Shown: one piece after another, positions 32,649-40,086 of the stretch | How the letters are laid out: every line of letters begins with the position of its first letter | Position numbering within the stretch: the stretch's first letter is position 1 | NCBI GenBank assembly: GCA_964642165.1 | Contig: CAZXOC010000010.1 | Span: forward strand, 1-54,544 | Source of the DNA: CAYRVX01 sp964642165 | Lineage (GTDB): Bacteria; Planctomycetota; Phycisphaerae; SM23-33 | DNA: 54,544 nt | Reading direction: 5' to 3' | Made by a program: the position numbers and the translations under genes | Notes under the pieces: generated by a model | What the model was told of the DNA's origin: nothing | Databases searched by the model: none | What the model saw: the letters and a program-made list of their open reading frames with translations, nothing else

Positions 32649-33112
32649 GACGCTTTCACTGGCCATTGCAGCGCGTCCTGGACGTCACGCTCCAGCGCGA
32701 GCGGGGCCAGCGGGCGGAGCTGCTGAGCCTCTCGCAGCGCATGGCGCAGCTGCGGCAGGAGATCATGATCCACCGTGCGAGCGTTCGGGGCCTGATCGCG
32801 GAGATGGCCGCGGCGGACCTGGCGGAGCGGGTGCGGCGGCACGCGGACTTCGTCCGGTGCTCGGAGGCGCACCAGCGCCGGATCGATCGCCTGGAGGCCG
32901 AACTGGACGCCCAGGCCGCCCGGCGGAGGGAGAAGACGCAGTTGCTGGTCCGGACGCGCAAGCGCCGCGAGACGCTGGAGCGCCTGCGCGAGGAGGCCCG
33001 GCAGGCGCACGTCCGGGAGGAGTTGAAGACCGAACAGAAGCAGTTCGACGAGACGGCCCACGTCGCCAAGGCGCGGAAGATGATCGAGGCGCGGGCGGCC
33101 GGCGCCGAGTAG
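32645..33112 (+). CDS. fliJ: Export chaperone/stalk protein FliJ
   Basis: A 155-residue, almost entirely helical coiled-coil protein rich in Arg, Glu and Gln. It begins RRFHWPLQRVLDVTLQRERG, matching the FliJ start (a few aromatic residues, then 'LqrvLdlre'). FliJ is the central stalk of the FliI hexamer. The GTG start overlaps the fliI stop. Identification rests on the N-terminal motif, coiled-coil pattern and position, as FliJ is poorly conserved. Confidence 0.85.
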   Translation: MRRFHWPLQRVLDVTLQRERGQRAELLSLSQRMAQLRQEIMIHRASVRGLIAEMAAADLAERVRRHADFVRCSEAHQRRIDRLEAELDAQAARRREKTQLLVRTRKRRETLERLREEARQAHVREELKTEQKQFDETAHVAKARKMIEARAAGAE

Positions 33113-33125
33113 GAGCCAGCGACCA

Positions 33126-33788
33126 ATGACCGGCAAGAAATACATCGTCCTCCTGGTGATCCTGGCGGTGGTGAGCCTCGGGGCCTCGGCGGCGATCTCG
33201 CTGCTGTTTGGCGGCCCGGGCACGCCCGCCGGCGGGAAGGACGGGGCGGGGAAGAAACCGCCCTCCAAGACCGACGCGCTGCTGGCGGGGCTGGCCGCCG
33301 CCGGGCAGCCCAGGGAGTTCCTGCCCAACCAGGCGGCCATCGAGCAGTTGATCAAGGATCTCCGCGCCCGGACCGCCGAGTACGAGCACAAGAAGAGCTT
33401 GCTCGCCCAGCGGGAAAGCCGCGTGCGCCAGGCCGAGGAGAACCTAAAGCGCCGCGCCAAGGAGGTCGAGAAACTTCGCATGGAGCTGATCGGGCCGTTG
33501 ACGCGGCTGAAAGACGCCATCGCCGAGGTTCGGCGCCAGCAGGTGCTGGTCGACAAGCAGGAGAAGAGCAACCTCCAGCGAATCGCCGGCACGTTCGAGA
33601 AGATGGATGCCGTCAAGGGCGGCGCCATGCTCGCGGGGATGTGCGAGAACGGCCAGGCCGACGACGCCGTCAAGATCCTCTACTACATGAGCGAGCGCAT
33701 GTCGGCCAAGATGCTCGCCGAGATGCCCGACCAAGCCCTGGCCGCCAAGCTCACCGGGCTGATGAAGGGCATCCAAGAGGAAGGCTAG
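33126..33788 (+). CDS. MotE-like membrane coiled-coil protein
   Basis: A 220-residue protein with one N-terminal membrane segment (about 6-27), a Gly/Lys-rich linker, a coiled-coil (about 70-150, LLAQRESRVRQAEENLKRRA) and a C-terminal MgtE-N-like helical domain (TFEKMDAVKGGAMLAGMCEN, then KILYYMSERMSAKMLAEMPD). This is the architecture of MotE/YlxF proteins found next to fliJ, which in other bacteria assist periplasmic stator components. Position between fliJ and motA supports a stator or export accessory role. Confidence 0.78.
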   Translation: MTGKKYIVLLVILAVVSLGASAAISLLFGGPGTPAGGKDGAGKKPPSKTDALLAGLAAAGQPREFLPNQAAIEQLIKDLRARTAEYEHKKSLLAQRESRVRQAEENLKRRAKEVEKLRMELIGPLTRLKDAIAEVRRQQVLVDKQEKSNLQRIAGTFEKMDAVKGGAMLAGMCENGQADDAVKILYYMSERMSAKMLAEMPDQALAAKLTGLMKGIQEEG

Positions 33789-33792
33789 TCCC

Positions 33793-34563
33793 ATGGACAT
33801 CGCGACGGTGATCGGACTGATCGCGGGGATTGGCTGCGTGGTCGTGCCCGTCACGCTGGGCGCGGACCCCAAGACGTTCTTCCACATCCCGTCCATGGCC
33901 ATCGTCGTCGGCGGCATGACGTGCTCGACCCTGGTCCATTTCTCGCTCGGGCAGGTCCTGAGAATCCTCACGGTGGTCAAGAAGACGCTGTTCTACCGGC
34001 TGCCCGCCGACGGCGAGCTGATCCAGAAGATGGTGAACTACTCGGCGATCAACCGCCGCGACGGCGCGCTGGCCCTGGAGCGCCAGATCCCCGACGCCGG
34101 CGACGATTTCCTCGTCAAGGGCCTCCAGATGGTCATCGACGGCCAGAGCGAGGACGCCATCGAGAAGCAGTTGTTCATGGAGATCCAGTACCTCCAGGAG
34201 CGTCACACCGACGGCAAGAAGATCCTGGAGTTCATGGGTTCCTCGGCCCCGGCGTTCGGCATGATCGGCACGCTGATCGGGCTGGTCCAGATGCTCGGCA
34301 CGCTGGACGACCCCAGCCAGATCGGTGCCGGCATGGCGACGGCCCTGATCACGACGTTCTACGGCGCGTTCATGGCCAACCTGTTGTTCCTGCCCATGGC
34401 GGGCAAGCTGGCCATTCGCAGCCGGAAGGAGACGCTCCTGCGGGAAATGGTCGTGGAGGGGCTTCTCGGCATCGTCCGCGGCGAGAGCCCCACCGGCGTT
34501 CGCGAGAAGATGCAGGCCTTCATCTCCGAGCGCAATCGCGAGGACTACAAACCGAGTATCTGA
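33793..34563 (+). CDS. motA: Stator protein MotA/PomA
   Basis: A 256-residue protein with four membrane segments: about 5-23, 32-50, and two in GMIGTLIGLVQMLGTLDD and ITTFYGAFMANLLFLPMAGK. The MotA family block FMGSSAPAFGMIGTLIGLVQ includes the conserved proline, and the cytoplasmic loop carries charged residues for FliG contact. The sequence is closer in style to PomA/MotP than to E. coli MotA. MotA pentamers surround MotB dimers to make an ion-driven stator unit. Two motB-like genes follow. Confidence 0.95.
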   Translation: MDIATVIGLIAGIGCVVVPVTLGADPKTFFHIPSMAIVVGGMTCSTLVHFSLGQVLRILTVVKKTLFYRLPADGELIQKMVNYSAINRRDGALALERQIPDAGDDFLVKGLQMVIDGQSEDAIEKQLFMEIQYLQERHTDGKKILEFMGSSAPAFGMIGTLIGLVQMLGTLDDPSQIGAGMATALITTFYGAFMANLLFLPMAGKLAIRSRKETLLREMVVEGLLGIVRGESPTGVREKMQAFISERNREDYKPSI

Positions 34564-34566
34564 CGC

Positions 34567-35247
34567 ATGGCCCGGCCGAAGAAGAAACAACAAGACGCTC
34601 CCGGCGGTCCCGGCAAGTGGATCGTCACGTTCAGCGACTGCATGACGCTGCTGCTGTGCTTCTTCGTGCTGCTGCTGACGTTCAGCTCGTTCGACGACGT
34701 GGAGCTCCAGAAGCTCGCGGGCATCTTCCAGGCCGAAGGCGACCCCGCCATCTTCCCCGTGCCGCGAGAGATCAAGGAGTCCTCCGTCCCGCCCGTCGAG
34801 CGGGTCGTCCACAAGGCCGACCAGGGCAGCGGCGTGCCCACCGAGTCGACGAACATCCCGTCCGACCTGCCGCGCCGGCTGCCTGTCGTCCTGGACGACG
34901 GCGCTCATAAGGACCGCAAGGTCTTCTACATCCCCTCCCGGCGGCTGTTCGTCGGCCGGGGAAACCTCCTCACCCGCGACGGCAAACGCCTCCTGGAGCG
35001 GGTGGGGGCGTTCATGGCCCTGGTGCCTTGCCGCGTGGTCATCGCGGAGAACGGCTTGCAGGCCGACGCCGCCGTGACGCAGGAGCACCAACTGAACCGG
35101 GCCTGGGCCGTCATGCAGTTCTTCACCGGCCGCTTGGAACTGCCGGCCGATCGCTTCAACATCGCCGCGGATGCCCGGGCTGCGCCCGCCCGCCTGGCGG
35201 GCCGCCGCGTGGTCACCGTGACCCTGTTCCACCGAGACGCGTACTGA
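34567..35247 (+). CDS. MotB-like stator protein 1 (divergent C-terminal domain)
   Basis: A 226-residue protein. The cytoplasmic start and single membrane helix WIVTFSDCMTLLLCFFVLLL (18-37) contain D24, equivalent to the ion-binding aspartate of MotB. A plug-like segment follows. The C-terminal OmpA-like domain is degenerate: the expected GHTD block reads ENGLQAD, while the helix LNRAWAVMQFFTGRLELPAD and the end GRRVVTVTLF remain. Peptidoglycan binding is therefore uncertain. It starts three bases after motA and its TGA overlaps the next ATG, so it is coupled to MotB-like protein 2. Confidence 0.88.
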   Translation: MARPKKKQQDAPGGPGKWIVTFSDCMTLLLCFFVLLLTFSSFDDVELQKLAGIFQAEGDPAIFPVPREIKESSVPPVERVVHKADQGSGVPTESTNIPSDLPRRLPVVLDDGAHKDRKVFYIPSRRLFVGRGNLLTRDGKRLLERVGAFMALVPCRVVIAENGLQADAAVTQEHQLNRAWAVMQFFTGRLELPADRFNIAADARAAPARLAGRRVVTVTLFHRDAY

Positions 35248-36002
35248 TGGCGCGAAGAGCAAGACCAACCGAAGAAGAGCAAGGCGCGCCTGCCTGGATC
35301 GTGTCGTTCAGCGACATGGTCACGCTGCTGCTGGCGTTCTTCGTGCTGCTCCAGAGCTTCGCGAAGGTCCAGGACCCCGAGCTGTTCTTCGTGGGGCAGG
35401 GGTCCTTCAAGCAGGCCATCGCCGGGCTGGGCGTGCCGTCCTGGCTGTTCGGGCGGAGGGACAAGCCCCGCATGCAGCACCCCAAAGTCAAACACCCGGT
35501 GGACGAGGACCCCGACGGCCAGCCGCTCTCCACCGTGTTCGACGCGGAAGATGAGAAGATCCGCAAGGCGTTCGACGATCTTCAGAAGGAGTTGGAGACG
35601 ACGGCCGTGGACCTGGCCCAGGAAACGGTCCGAGTCGAGGCCACCCCCATCCGCTTCGACGCGGACGCCGCGTCGCTGGGCGAGGACGCCCGGCAGTACC
35701 TCCGCCAGTTCGTCCTGGAGGCCCGCCAGGCGGTCCGCGCCGAGTCCGTTCGGTTCGAGGTCGTGGGGCTCGCCGCCGACGTGTCGGGCCCGCGGCTGCA
35801 GTGGTCGCTGTCGGCCCGAAGGGCCCGGGCGGCGGAACGCTACCTGGACCAACTGCTGAAGGCGGCGCCTGGCGGGCGGCGCTGGGGCACCTGCTCCTGG
35901 GGCGCGGGGCCCGGCGGCCGCTGGTGCCGGCAGCACGGGATCCCGACCGCCGAGACCACCATCGTCATCGTGGTGGTGAAAGGGAACCACGGGAATGGCT
36001 GA
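35247..36002 (+). CDS. MotB-like stator protein 2
   Basis: A 251-residue protein. The membrane helix WIVSFSDMVTLLLAFFVLLQ (17-36) holds D23, equivalent to the MotB ion-binding aspartate. A longer linker than in protein 1 (residues about 45-125) precedes an OmpA-like domain with an LS-x-x-RA helix (WSLSARRARAAERYLDQLL) and the end ETTIVIVVVKG. The GHTD block reads GLAAD. The C-terminal region has an unusual Gly/Trp/Cys-rich insertion. The ATG overlaps the stop of protein 1 (TGATG), and the end overlaps fliL by eight bases. Confidence 0.88.
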   Translation: MARRARPTEEEQGAPAWIVSFSDMVTLLLAFFVLLQSFAKVQDPELFFVGQGSFKQAIAGLGVPSWLFGRRDKPRMQHPKVKHPVDEDPDGQPLSTVFDAEDEKIRKAFDDLQKELETTAVDLAQETVRVEATPIRFDADAASLGEDARQYLRQFVLEARQAVRAESVRFEVVGLAADVSGPRLQWSLSARRARAAERYLDQLLKAAPGGRRWGTCSWGAGPGGRWCRQHGIPTAETTIVIVVVKGNHGNG

Positions 36003-36564
36003 ACCTGACGACAACCCGTTCGAAGAGGCCAAGCCCGACGACGAGGGCGGTGGTTCCTCGGGGCTCCAGCTCGGGATCCGCATCGGATTGATGGTCGCGG
36101 TGTTGGCCGCTGGCTCGGGGGGAGGCTACGTGCTCGGCGGGCTCATCGGCGGCTCCCAAGCCTCCGACCCGAACGTCGTGCCCGACGATGCGATGCAGCT
36201 GATCGAGCCGGAGTCCGGCCCGCCGGACATTGCCGCGGAGGACTTCCACTACATCAAGTTCGAGCCGATCACGGTGAACTTGAACGAGCCGCGCCTGGCG
36301 CGGTACATCCGGGCGACCATCGTGCTGGCCACCAAGGCCAGCGACGGCGAGGCGGCCGACAAGATGATCACCACCAACCGGAAGCTCGAGCTCCAGAGCT
36401 GGATGATGCACTACCTGGCCGACCTGAGCCTGGAAGACGTCCGCGGGCAGAAGAGCCTCGCGCGGATCTGCCGGGAGATCCGGGAGAACTGCAACCGGAA
36501 GCTCTGGCCGCGCAGTCGGCCTCTGATCGACCACATTCTCTTCGAGCAGTTCAACGTGCAATGA
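35995..36564 (+). CDS. fliL: Basal-body stator-associated protein FliL
   Basis: A 189-residue single-pass membrane protein: acidic cytoplasmic start, membrane segment about 26-50, then the periplasmic stomatin-like FliL domain (FHYIKFEPITVNLNEPRLAR, YIRATIVLATKASDGEAAD) ending in the helix PLIDHILFEQFNVQ. FliL surrounds stator units and increases torque. Overlaps with both motB2 and fliM suggest tight coupling. Confidence 0.9.
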   Translation: MAEPDDNPFEEAKPDDEGGGSSGLQLGIRIGLMVAVLAAGSGGGYVLGGLIGGSQASDPNVVPDDAMQLIEPESGPPDIAAEDFHYIKFEPITVNLNEPRLARYIRATIVLATKASDGEAADKMITTNRKLELQSWMMHYLADLSLEDVRGQKSLARICREIRENCNRKLWPRSRPLIDHILFEQFNVQ

Positions 36565-37571
36565 GCCCAGACGCCCAGGACAACCTGCTTGTGCTGCAAC
36601 GGCTGGCCCGGGTCGGCGGGACGTCCGATCGGCCCATCCACACCGACGTTCCGGCCGCCGACTACGACTGGGCCGTGCCCTACCACTTCAGCAGGGAGCA
36701 GTTGGTCGAGGTGAACCACCTCGCCTCGGCGCTGGCCGAAGCCCTCTCCGAGGCGATCGGCGGGCACGGGCGAACGGAACTGCGCCTGCGGGCTGCTCCG
36801 GCGGTGCAGCGCTTTGGCGACCGCCTCGCCGAGGAACTGGCCGAGGCAGGCGGATACCACCTCTCGGTGGGCGACGGAGACGAGCCGCGCGGGATCGTCC
36901 TCGTCGGCGCCGCCGCGGCCGCCGAGTGGCTCGCCAGACTGCTCGGCGGCCAGGCCGACGGAAGCAAGGACCTTTCGCAGCTGGAGATCGACCTGCTGGC
37001 GGACGCGGTGGCGGCCGGCGTGGAGGCGGTCTCCAAGGCGCTCCAGGAGGCCGGCGGCGGGGCGATCGGGTGCCTCGGGTCGCTTGCCTCCGATCCGCGC
37101 GACCTGCCCGACCAAGGCGAGACGGAATACTGCGAGATCGCCTTCCGGGAGGCCCCGGAGGACCCGCAGGCCGACGAAGCCGACGAGCCGCTCGCGCTGA
37201 CGCTGGCGCTGTCCTGCGAGCTGCTCGACCCGATCGTCGGCCAAGGCGCCGCGCGGGACCCGCGCGAGCCGGGCGCCGCGTCGCCCCAGCCGGGCCCCGA
37301 CGCGATGCGCGAGCACTTCGCCCGAACCCCCGTCACCGCCATCGTCATGGCCGGCACGGGCGAGGTGACGATGCGGGAACTCGTGGACCTGGACGTGGGC
37401 GATGTGCTGCTGCTGCCCAAGCGGGCGGGCGAGCCGATGGAAGTGTACGTGGGCGAGACGCCCGTTTCTACCGGCCGCGCTGTCGTCGCCTCCGGCCGGT
37501 ATGCAGTCGAGATCTCCCGGGTCCTCTCTCCTCGCGGCGACGACGCGGCGAGAGGAAGCGGCCCGGCGTGA
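36561..37571 (+). CDS. fliM: Motor switch protein FliM (lacks canonical CheY-binding N-terminus)
   Basis: A 336-residue C-ring protein. The middle domain is recognisable (YDWAVPYHFSREQLVEVNHL, then LLGGQADGSKDLSQLEIDLL), and the C-terminal SpoA domain is clear (TVTAI-like TPVTAIVMAGTGEVTMRELV, DLDVGDVLLLPKRAGEPMEV). The usual N-terminal CheY-P docking motif (EIDALL type) is absent; the start reads MSPDAQDNLLVLQRLARV. FliM bridges FliG and FliN and controls rotation direction. The ATG overlaps the fliL stop. Confidence 0.85.
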   Translation: MSPDAQDNLLVLQRLARVGGTSDRPIHTDVPAADYDWAVPYHFSREQLVEVNHLASALAEALSEAIGGHGRTELRLRAAPAVQRFGDRLAEELAEAGGYHLSVGDGDEPRGIVLVGAAAAAEWLARLLGGQADGSKDLSQLEIDLLADAVAAGVEAVSKALQEAGGGAIGCLGSLASDPRDLPDQGETEYCEIAFREAPEDPQADEADEPLALTLALSCELLDPIVGQGAARDPREPGAASPQPGPDAMREHFARTPVTAIVMAGTGEVTMRELVDLDVGDVLLLPKRAGEPMEVYVGETPVSTGRAVVASGRYAVEISRVLSPRGDDAARGSGPA

Positions 37572-37595
37572 CGGCGAAGCGAAAGGAACACAGCG

Positions 37596-37973
37596 ATGGC
37601 TGAAGCCCCGGCCACGGCGGAGGCGGTCGAACAGGCCCCGCCAGAAGACGCCGCCGCGGAGGTAGAGGTCCGCGAGGCCGAACTGCCCCAGGCCGGCCCG
37701 GGCATCGCCCGCGGCCCCGGCGGACAACTCGACCTCCTGCTGGACAGCAAGATGCAGGTGTCGGTCCGCCTCGGTCAGGCCGAGCTGCCCGCGCGCGAGC
37801 TGATCCAGCTCGGCCCCGGCTCCGTCCTGACGCTCGACAGGCAGGCCGGCCAACCGGTGGACTTGCTGCTGAGGGGCATTCCCTTTGCCTTGGGCAAGCT
37901 CGTCGTCGTGGGCGAGCAGTTGGGCGTGAAGATCGAGGAGATCCTCTCTCCGGCCGATGAGGAAGGTCCGTAG
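37596..37973 (+). CDS. fliN: Motor switch protein FliN
   Basis: A 125-residue protein. An acidic, Ala/Glu-rich start (1-42) precedes the SpoA domain: LDLLLDSKMQVSVRLGQAEL, PARELIQLGPGSVLTLDRQA, then PFALGKLVVVGEQLGVKIEE. FliN makes the lower C-ring with FliM and binds FliH. It is the last gene of the 21621-37973 operon; an intrinsic terminator follows 31 bases after its stop. Confidence 0.94.
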   Translation: MAEAPATAEAVEQAPPEDAAAEVEVREAELPQAGPGIARGPGGQLDLLLDSKMQVSVRLGQAELPARELIQLGPGSVLTLDRQAGQPVDLLLRGIPFALGKLVVVGEQLGVKIEEILSPADEEGP

Positions 37974-38003
37974 CCCCCCGGCCGCGATAGCAACGTCAAG
38001 TTT

Positions 38004-38028
38004 CTCGACAAGTACCTGTCGGGTTTTT
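38004..38028 (+). terminator. Intrinsic terminator after fliN
   Basis: Stem CTCGACA / TGTCGGG (seven pairs, one of them G-T) with loop AGTACC, directly followed by TTTTT. This is a standard Rho-independent terminator and would end the 16 kb operon that starts at the sigma-54 promoter near 21521. Confidence 0.75.
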
Positions 38029-38330
38029 CCTCGCTCGGCGGCGAGGCAAGGCGGCGCTACGGGGCGCGTATCGGCCGCGCCGAAGTCGACCCCTGCGCCC
38101 CGCCGAGACGGCGTGCCCAGGTCCCGCCGGGCGGACCGCCGGTCGCGCCGGGCGCGGACGCCAGGCTCAAGTCTCTCTTAGTTAAGGCCTTACATTTCTC
38201 CCTGTGGCCGGCGTGGCGGGGTCCACGTTGATCGGAAGTCCATCGCCGCCGCCCGCCGACCGCCGCCGGCAGGACCCGAAGGCCGCCTCGCTGCGCCCGC
38301 GACCGCCTTCCCGGGCGCCTGGCGTCGCTC

Positions 38331-38346
38331 TGGCATGTCATGTGCA
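38331..38346 (+). promoter_or_regulatory. Sigma-54-like promoter before fliO
   Basis: TGGCATGTCATGTGCA keeps the invariant GG and GC at correct spacing and matches the consensus except at two positions (T for C at 6, G for T at 12). It lies after a terminator and before the export-gate operon, as expected for a promoter. The predicted start of transcription (about 38357) almost coincides with the fliO ATG, which is odd. Confidence 0.45.
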
Positions 38347-38358
38347 CCAAGCCCTGGC

Positions 38359-38967
38359 ATGAGCGATATGCGCGGTCTCTCCGGGTCTCGACGGACCATC
38401 GGCTGGTGTGCCGCCGCCGCGGCGCTGGGGCTGATGTGGGCCCGTGCGAGCCGGGCGACCGGCGCGGCAGCCAACTCACAGCCGGCCGTCGGGGCCGCTC
38501 GCGCGGTTCCGACATCCGGACCGGCGACGGCCCCGGCGACAGCCCCCGCGACGGCCCCGGCCGAGCAGGGGGCCGCCAGGAAACTCGCCCTCCGCACCGA
38601 CCCCAGCAAGGGCCTGCCGACGCTGGCCGACGACGGCTCGGCCGGGCTGTTCGGGCGGATGCTCGCCTACCTGGTGGTCGTCGCGATGCTGGGGGCGGCG
38701 GCCGTCTTCGTCGCCAAACGGTACTTCCCGCGCGGCAAGGCGTCCCTCGGGCGGATCCGCGTGCTCGACAGCGCCTACCTCGCCCCGCGGAAGCAGCTCC
38801 ACATCCTGGAGGTCGGCCACCAGAGGTTCCTCGTCGCCTCCTCCCGGGACCACGTGTCGATGATCGCCGAGCTGAGGGATCCCTTCGGCGAGGCCTACGA
38901 GCGCCAGAAGGCCCGGGTCGCCGTCGGCGACGCGCCCGCCGGCCCGCCGGACGGAGAGGCGTCATGA
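38359..38967 (+). CDS. fliO: Export-gate assembly protein FliO
   Basis: A 202-residue protein. A basic, hydrophobic N-terminus (RTIGWCAAAAALGLMWA) looks like a signal peptide, followed by an Ala/Pro/Thr linker, then the membrane segment (MLAYLVVVAMLGAAAVFVAK) and the FliO cytoplasmic domain (GRIRVLDSAYLAPRKQLHIL, then EVGHQRFLVASSRDHVSMIA). FliO helps FliP oligomerise. ATG 38359 or 38368 may be the start; the in-frame ATG at 38335 lies inside the promoter-like site and is rejected. The stop overlaps the fliP ATG (ATGA). Confidence 0.88.
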   Translation: MSDMRGLSGSRRTIGWCAAAAALGLMWARASRATGAAANSQPAVGAARAVPTSGPATAPATAPATAPAEQGAARKLALRTDPSKGLPTLADDGSAGLFGRMLAYLVVVAMLGAAAVFVAKRYFPRGKASLGRIRVLDSAYLAPRKQLHILEVGHQRFLVASSRDHVSMIAELRDPFGEAYERQKARVAVGDAPAGPPDGEAS

Positions 38968-39806
38968 GACCCCCCGGTCGCCGAACCGTCCCATGGCTCC
39001 TTGCGGCGGCAGCCGCGTCGCTGCTGCTGGCGCCGTCCCCGCGCGCCGCGGGCCAGGACGCCAACGGGCCCACCACCCTTCCGGCCGCCCGGGCGCCGGG
39101 CGGACTGCCCAAGATCGGGCAGGTCATCGATGCCATCGAGAAGGCCTCGGCCGACAAGGACGCCGAGGAGGGGCGGGACTGGTCCGCGCCGGTCAAGCTC
39201 GCCGTGGTGTTCGCCGGCCTGGCCCTGCTGCCCAGCCTGCTGGTGATGATGACCTCCTTCACGCGGATCGTCATCGTGTTGGGCTTCGTTCGCCGGGCCC
39301 TGACCACCCAGAGCATCCCGCCGACCATCGCGATCATCGGCCTGGCGCTGTTCCTGACGATCTTCACCATGTCGCCGACGTTTGCGGCCATCAACGAACA
39401 GGCCCTCCAGCCGTACCTCGCCGACACGATGAGCTTCGAGGACGCCTGCGGCAAGGGCAACGACCTGCTGAAGGACTTCATGCTCCGCCAGACGCGCGAG
39501 GGCGACCTGGCGCTGTTTGTGGACCTCGCGGGCGTGGCCAAGCCGACCTCCCAGCAGGAGGTGCCGACGTACGTGGCCGTGCCGTCCTTTGCCATCAGCG
39601 AGTTCCGCACGGCCTTCGAGATGGGCTGCCTGCTGTTCATTCCCTTCGTCCTGATCGACCTGGTGGTGGCCAGCATCCTGCTGAGCACGGGCATGATGAT
39701 GCTGCCGCCGGCGATCATTTCCCTGCCGTTCAAGATCATCCTGTTCGTGCTGGTGGACGGGTGGGGCATGCTCGCCCGGACGCTGGTCCGCAGCTTTAAC
39801 TACTGA
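38964..39806 (+). CDS. fliP: Export-gate protein FliP
   Basis: A 280-residue protein with signal peptide (1-31), a linker and four membrane segments. Family signatures are strong: LLPSLLVMMTSFTRIVIVLG, FVRRALTTQSIPPTIAIIGL, then FEMGCLLFIPFVLIDLVVAS and STGMMMLPPAIISLPFKIIL. FliP pentamers form the core of the export channel with FliQ and FliR. Start overlaps fliO; fliQ follows after eight bases. Confidence 0.97.
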   Translation: MRPPGRRTVPWLLAAAAASLLLAPSPRAAGQDANGPTTLPAARAPGGLPKIGQVIDAIEKASADKDAEEGRDWSAPVKLAVVFAGLALLPSLLVMMTSFTRIVIVLGFVRRALTTQSIPPTIAIIGLALFLTIFTMSPTFAAINEQALQPYLADTMSFEDACGKGNDLLKDFMLRQTREGDLALFVDLAGVAKPTSQQEVPTYVAVPSFAISEFRTAFEMGCLLFIPFVLIDLVVASILLSTGMMMLPPAIISLPFKIILFVLVDGWGMLARTLVRSFNY

Positions 39807-39814
39807 GGTGATCG

Positions 39815-40084
39815 ATGGATGCGACGCTCATCCTGCACCTGGGACGCCGCATGGTCGAAACGGCCCTGGTCTTGGCCGGACCGGCGCTCGCCGTAACGCT
39901 GGTCACCGGCTTCCTCACCGCCATGGCCCAGGCCGTCACCTCCATCCGCGACATGAGCATGGGCATGGTGGTCAAGCTGGCGGCCGTGGCCATCACGCTG
40001 CTGATCTGCGGCGGCTGGATGGTCGAGGTCGCCAGCGAGTTCCTCATCGAGGTCTTCCACCACATGCAGGCGCTGGGACACTGA
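39815..40084 (+). CDS. fliQ: Export-gate protein FliQ
   Basis: An 89-residue protein of exact family size with two membrane hairpin helices: MVETALVLAGPALAVTLVTG and VVKLAAVAITLLICGGWMVE, with the conserved AVTSIRDMS loop between them. FliQ subunits surround the FliP-FliR gate. Between fliP and fliR, as in most bacteria. Confidence 0.95.
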   Translation: MDATLILHLGRRMVETALVLAGPALAVTLVTGFLTAMAQAVTSIRDMSMGMVVKLAAVAITLLICGGWMVEVASEFLIEVFHHMQALGH

Positions 40085-40086
40085 CG

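Larger units (their letters stand above)
37974..38358. other. Intergenic region between fliN and fliO
   Basis: No gene in these 385 bases. It contains an intrinsic terminator (38004-38028), a second GC-rich hairpin just after it (CCTCGC/GCGAGG near 38029-38046), a perfect ten-base palindrome TAAGGCCTTA (38183-38192) in an AT-rich patch, and a sigma-54-like site at 38331. It therefore looks like a true break between two transcription units. Confidence 0.6.

Noticed and set aside
37996..38023. Sigma-28-like -35 half (TCAAGTTT) after fliN
   Set aside because: The position 11 bases further reads CCTGTCGG, not GCCGATAA. The bases are better explained as the stem of the intrinsic terminator.
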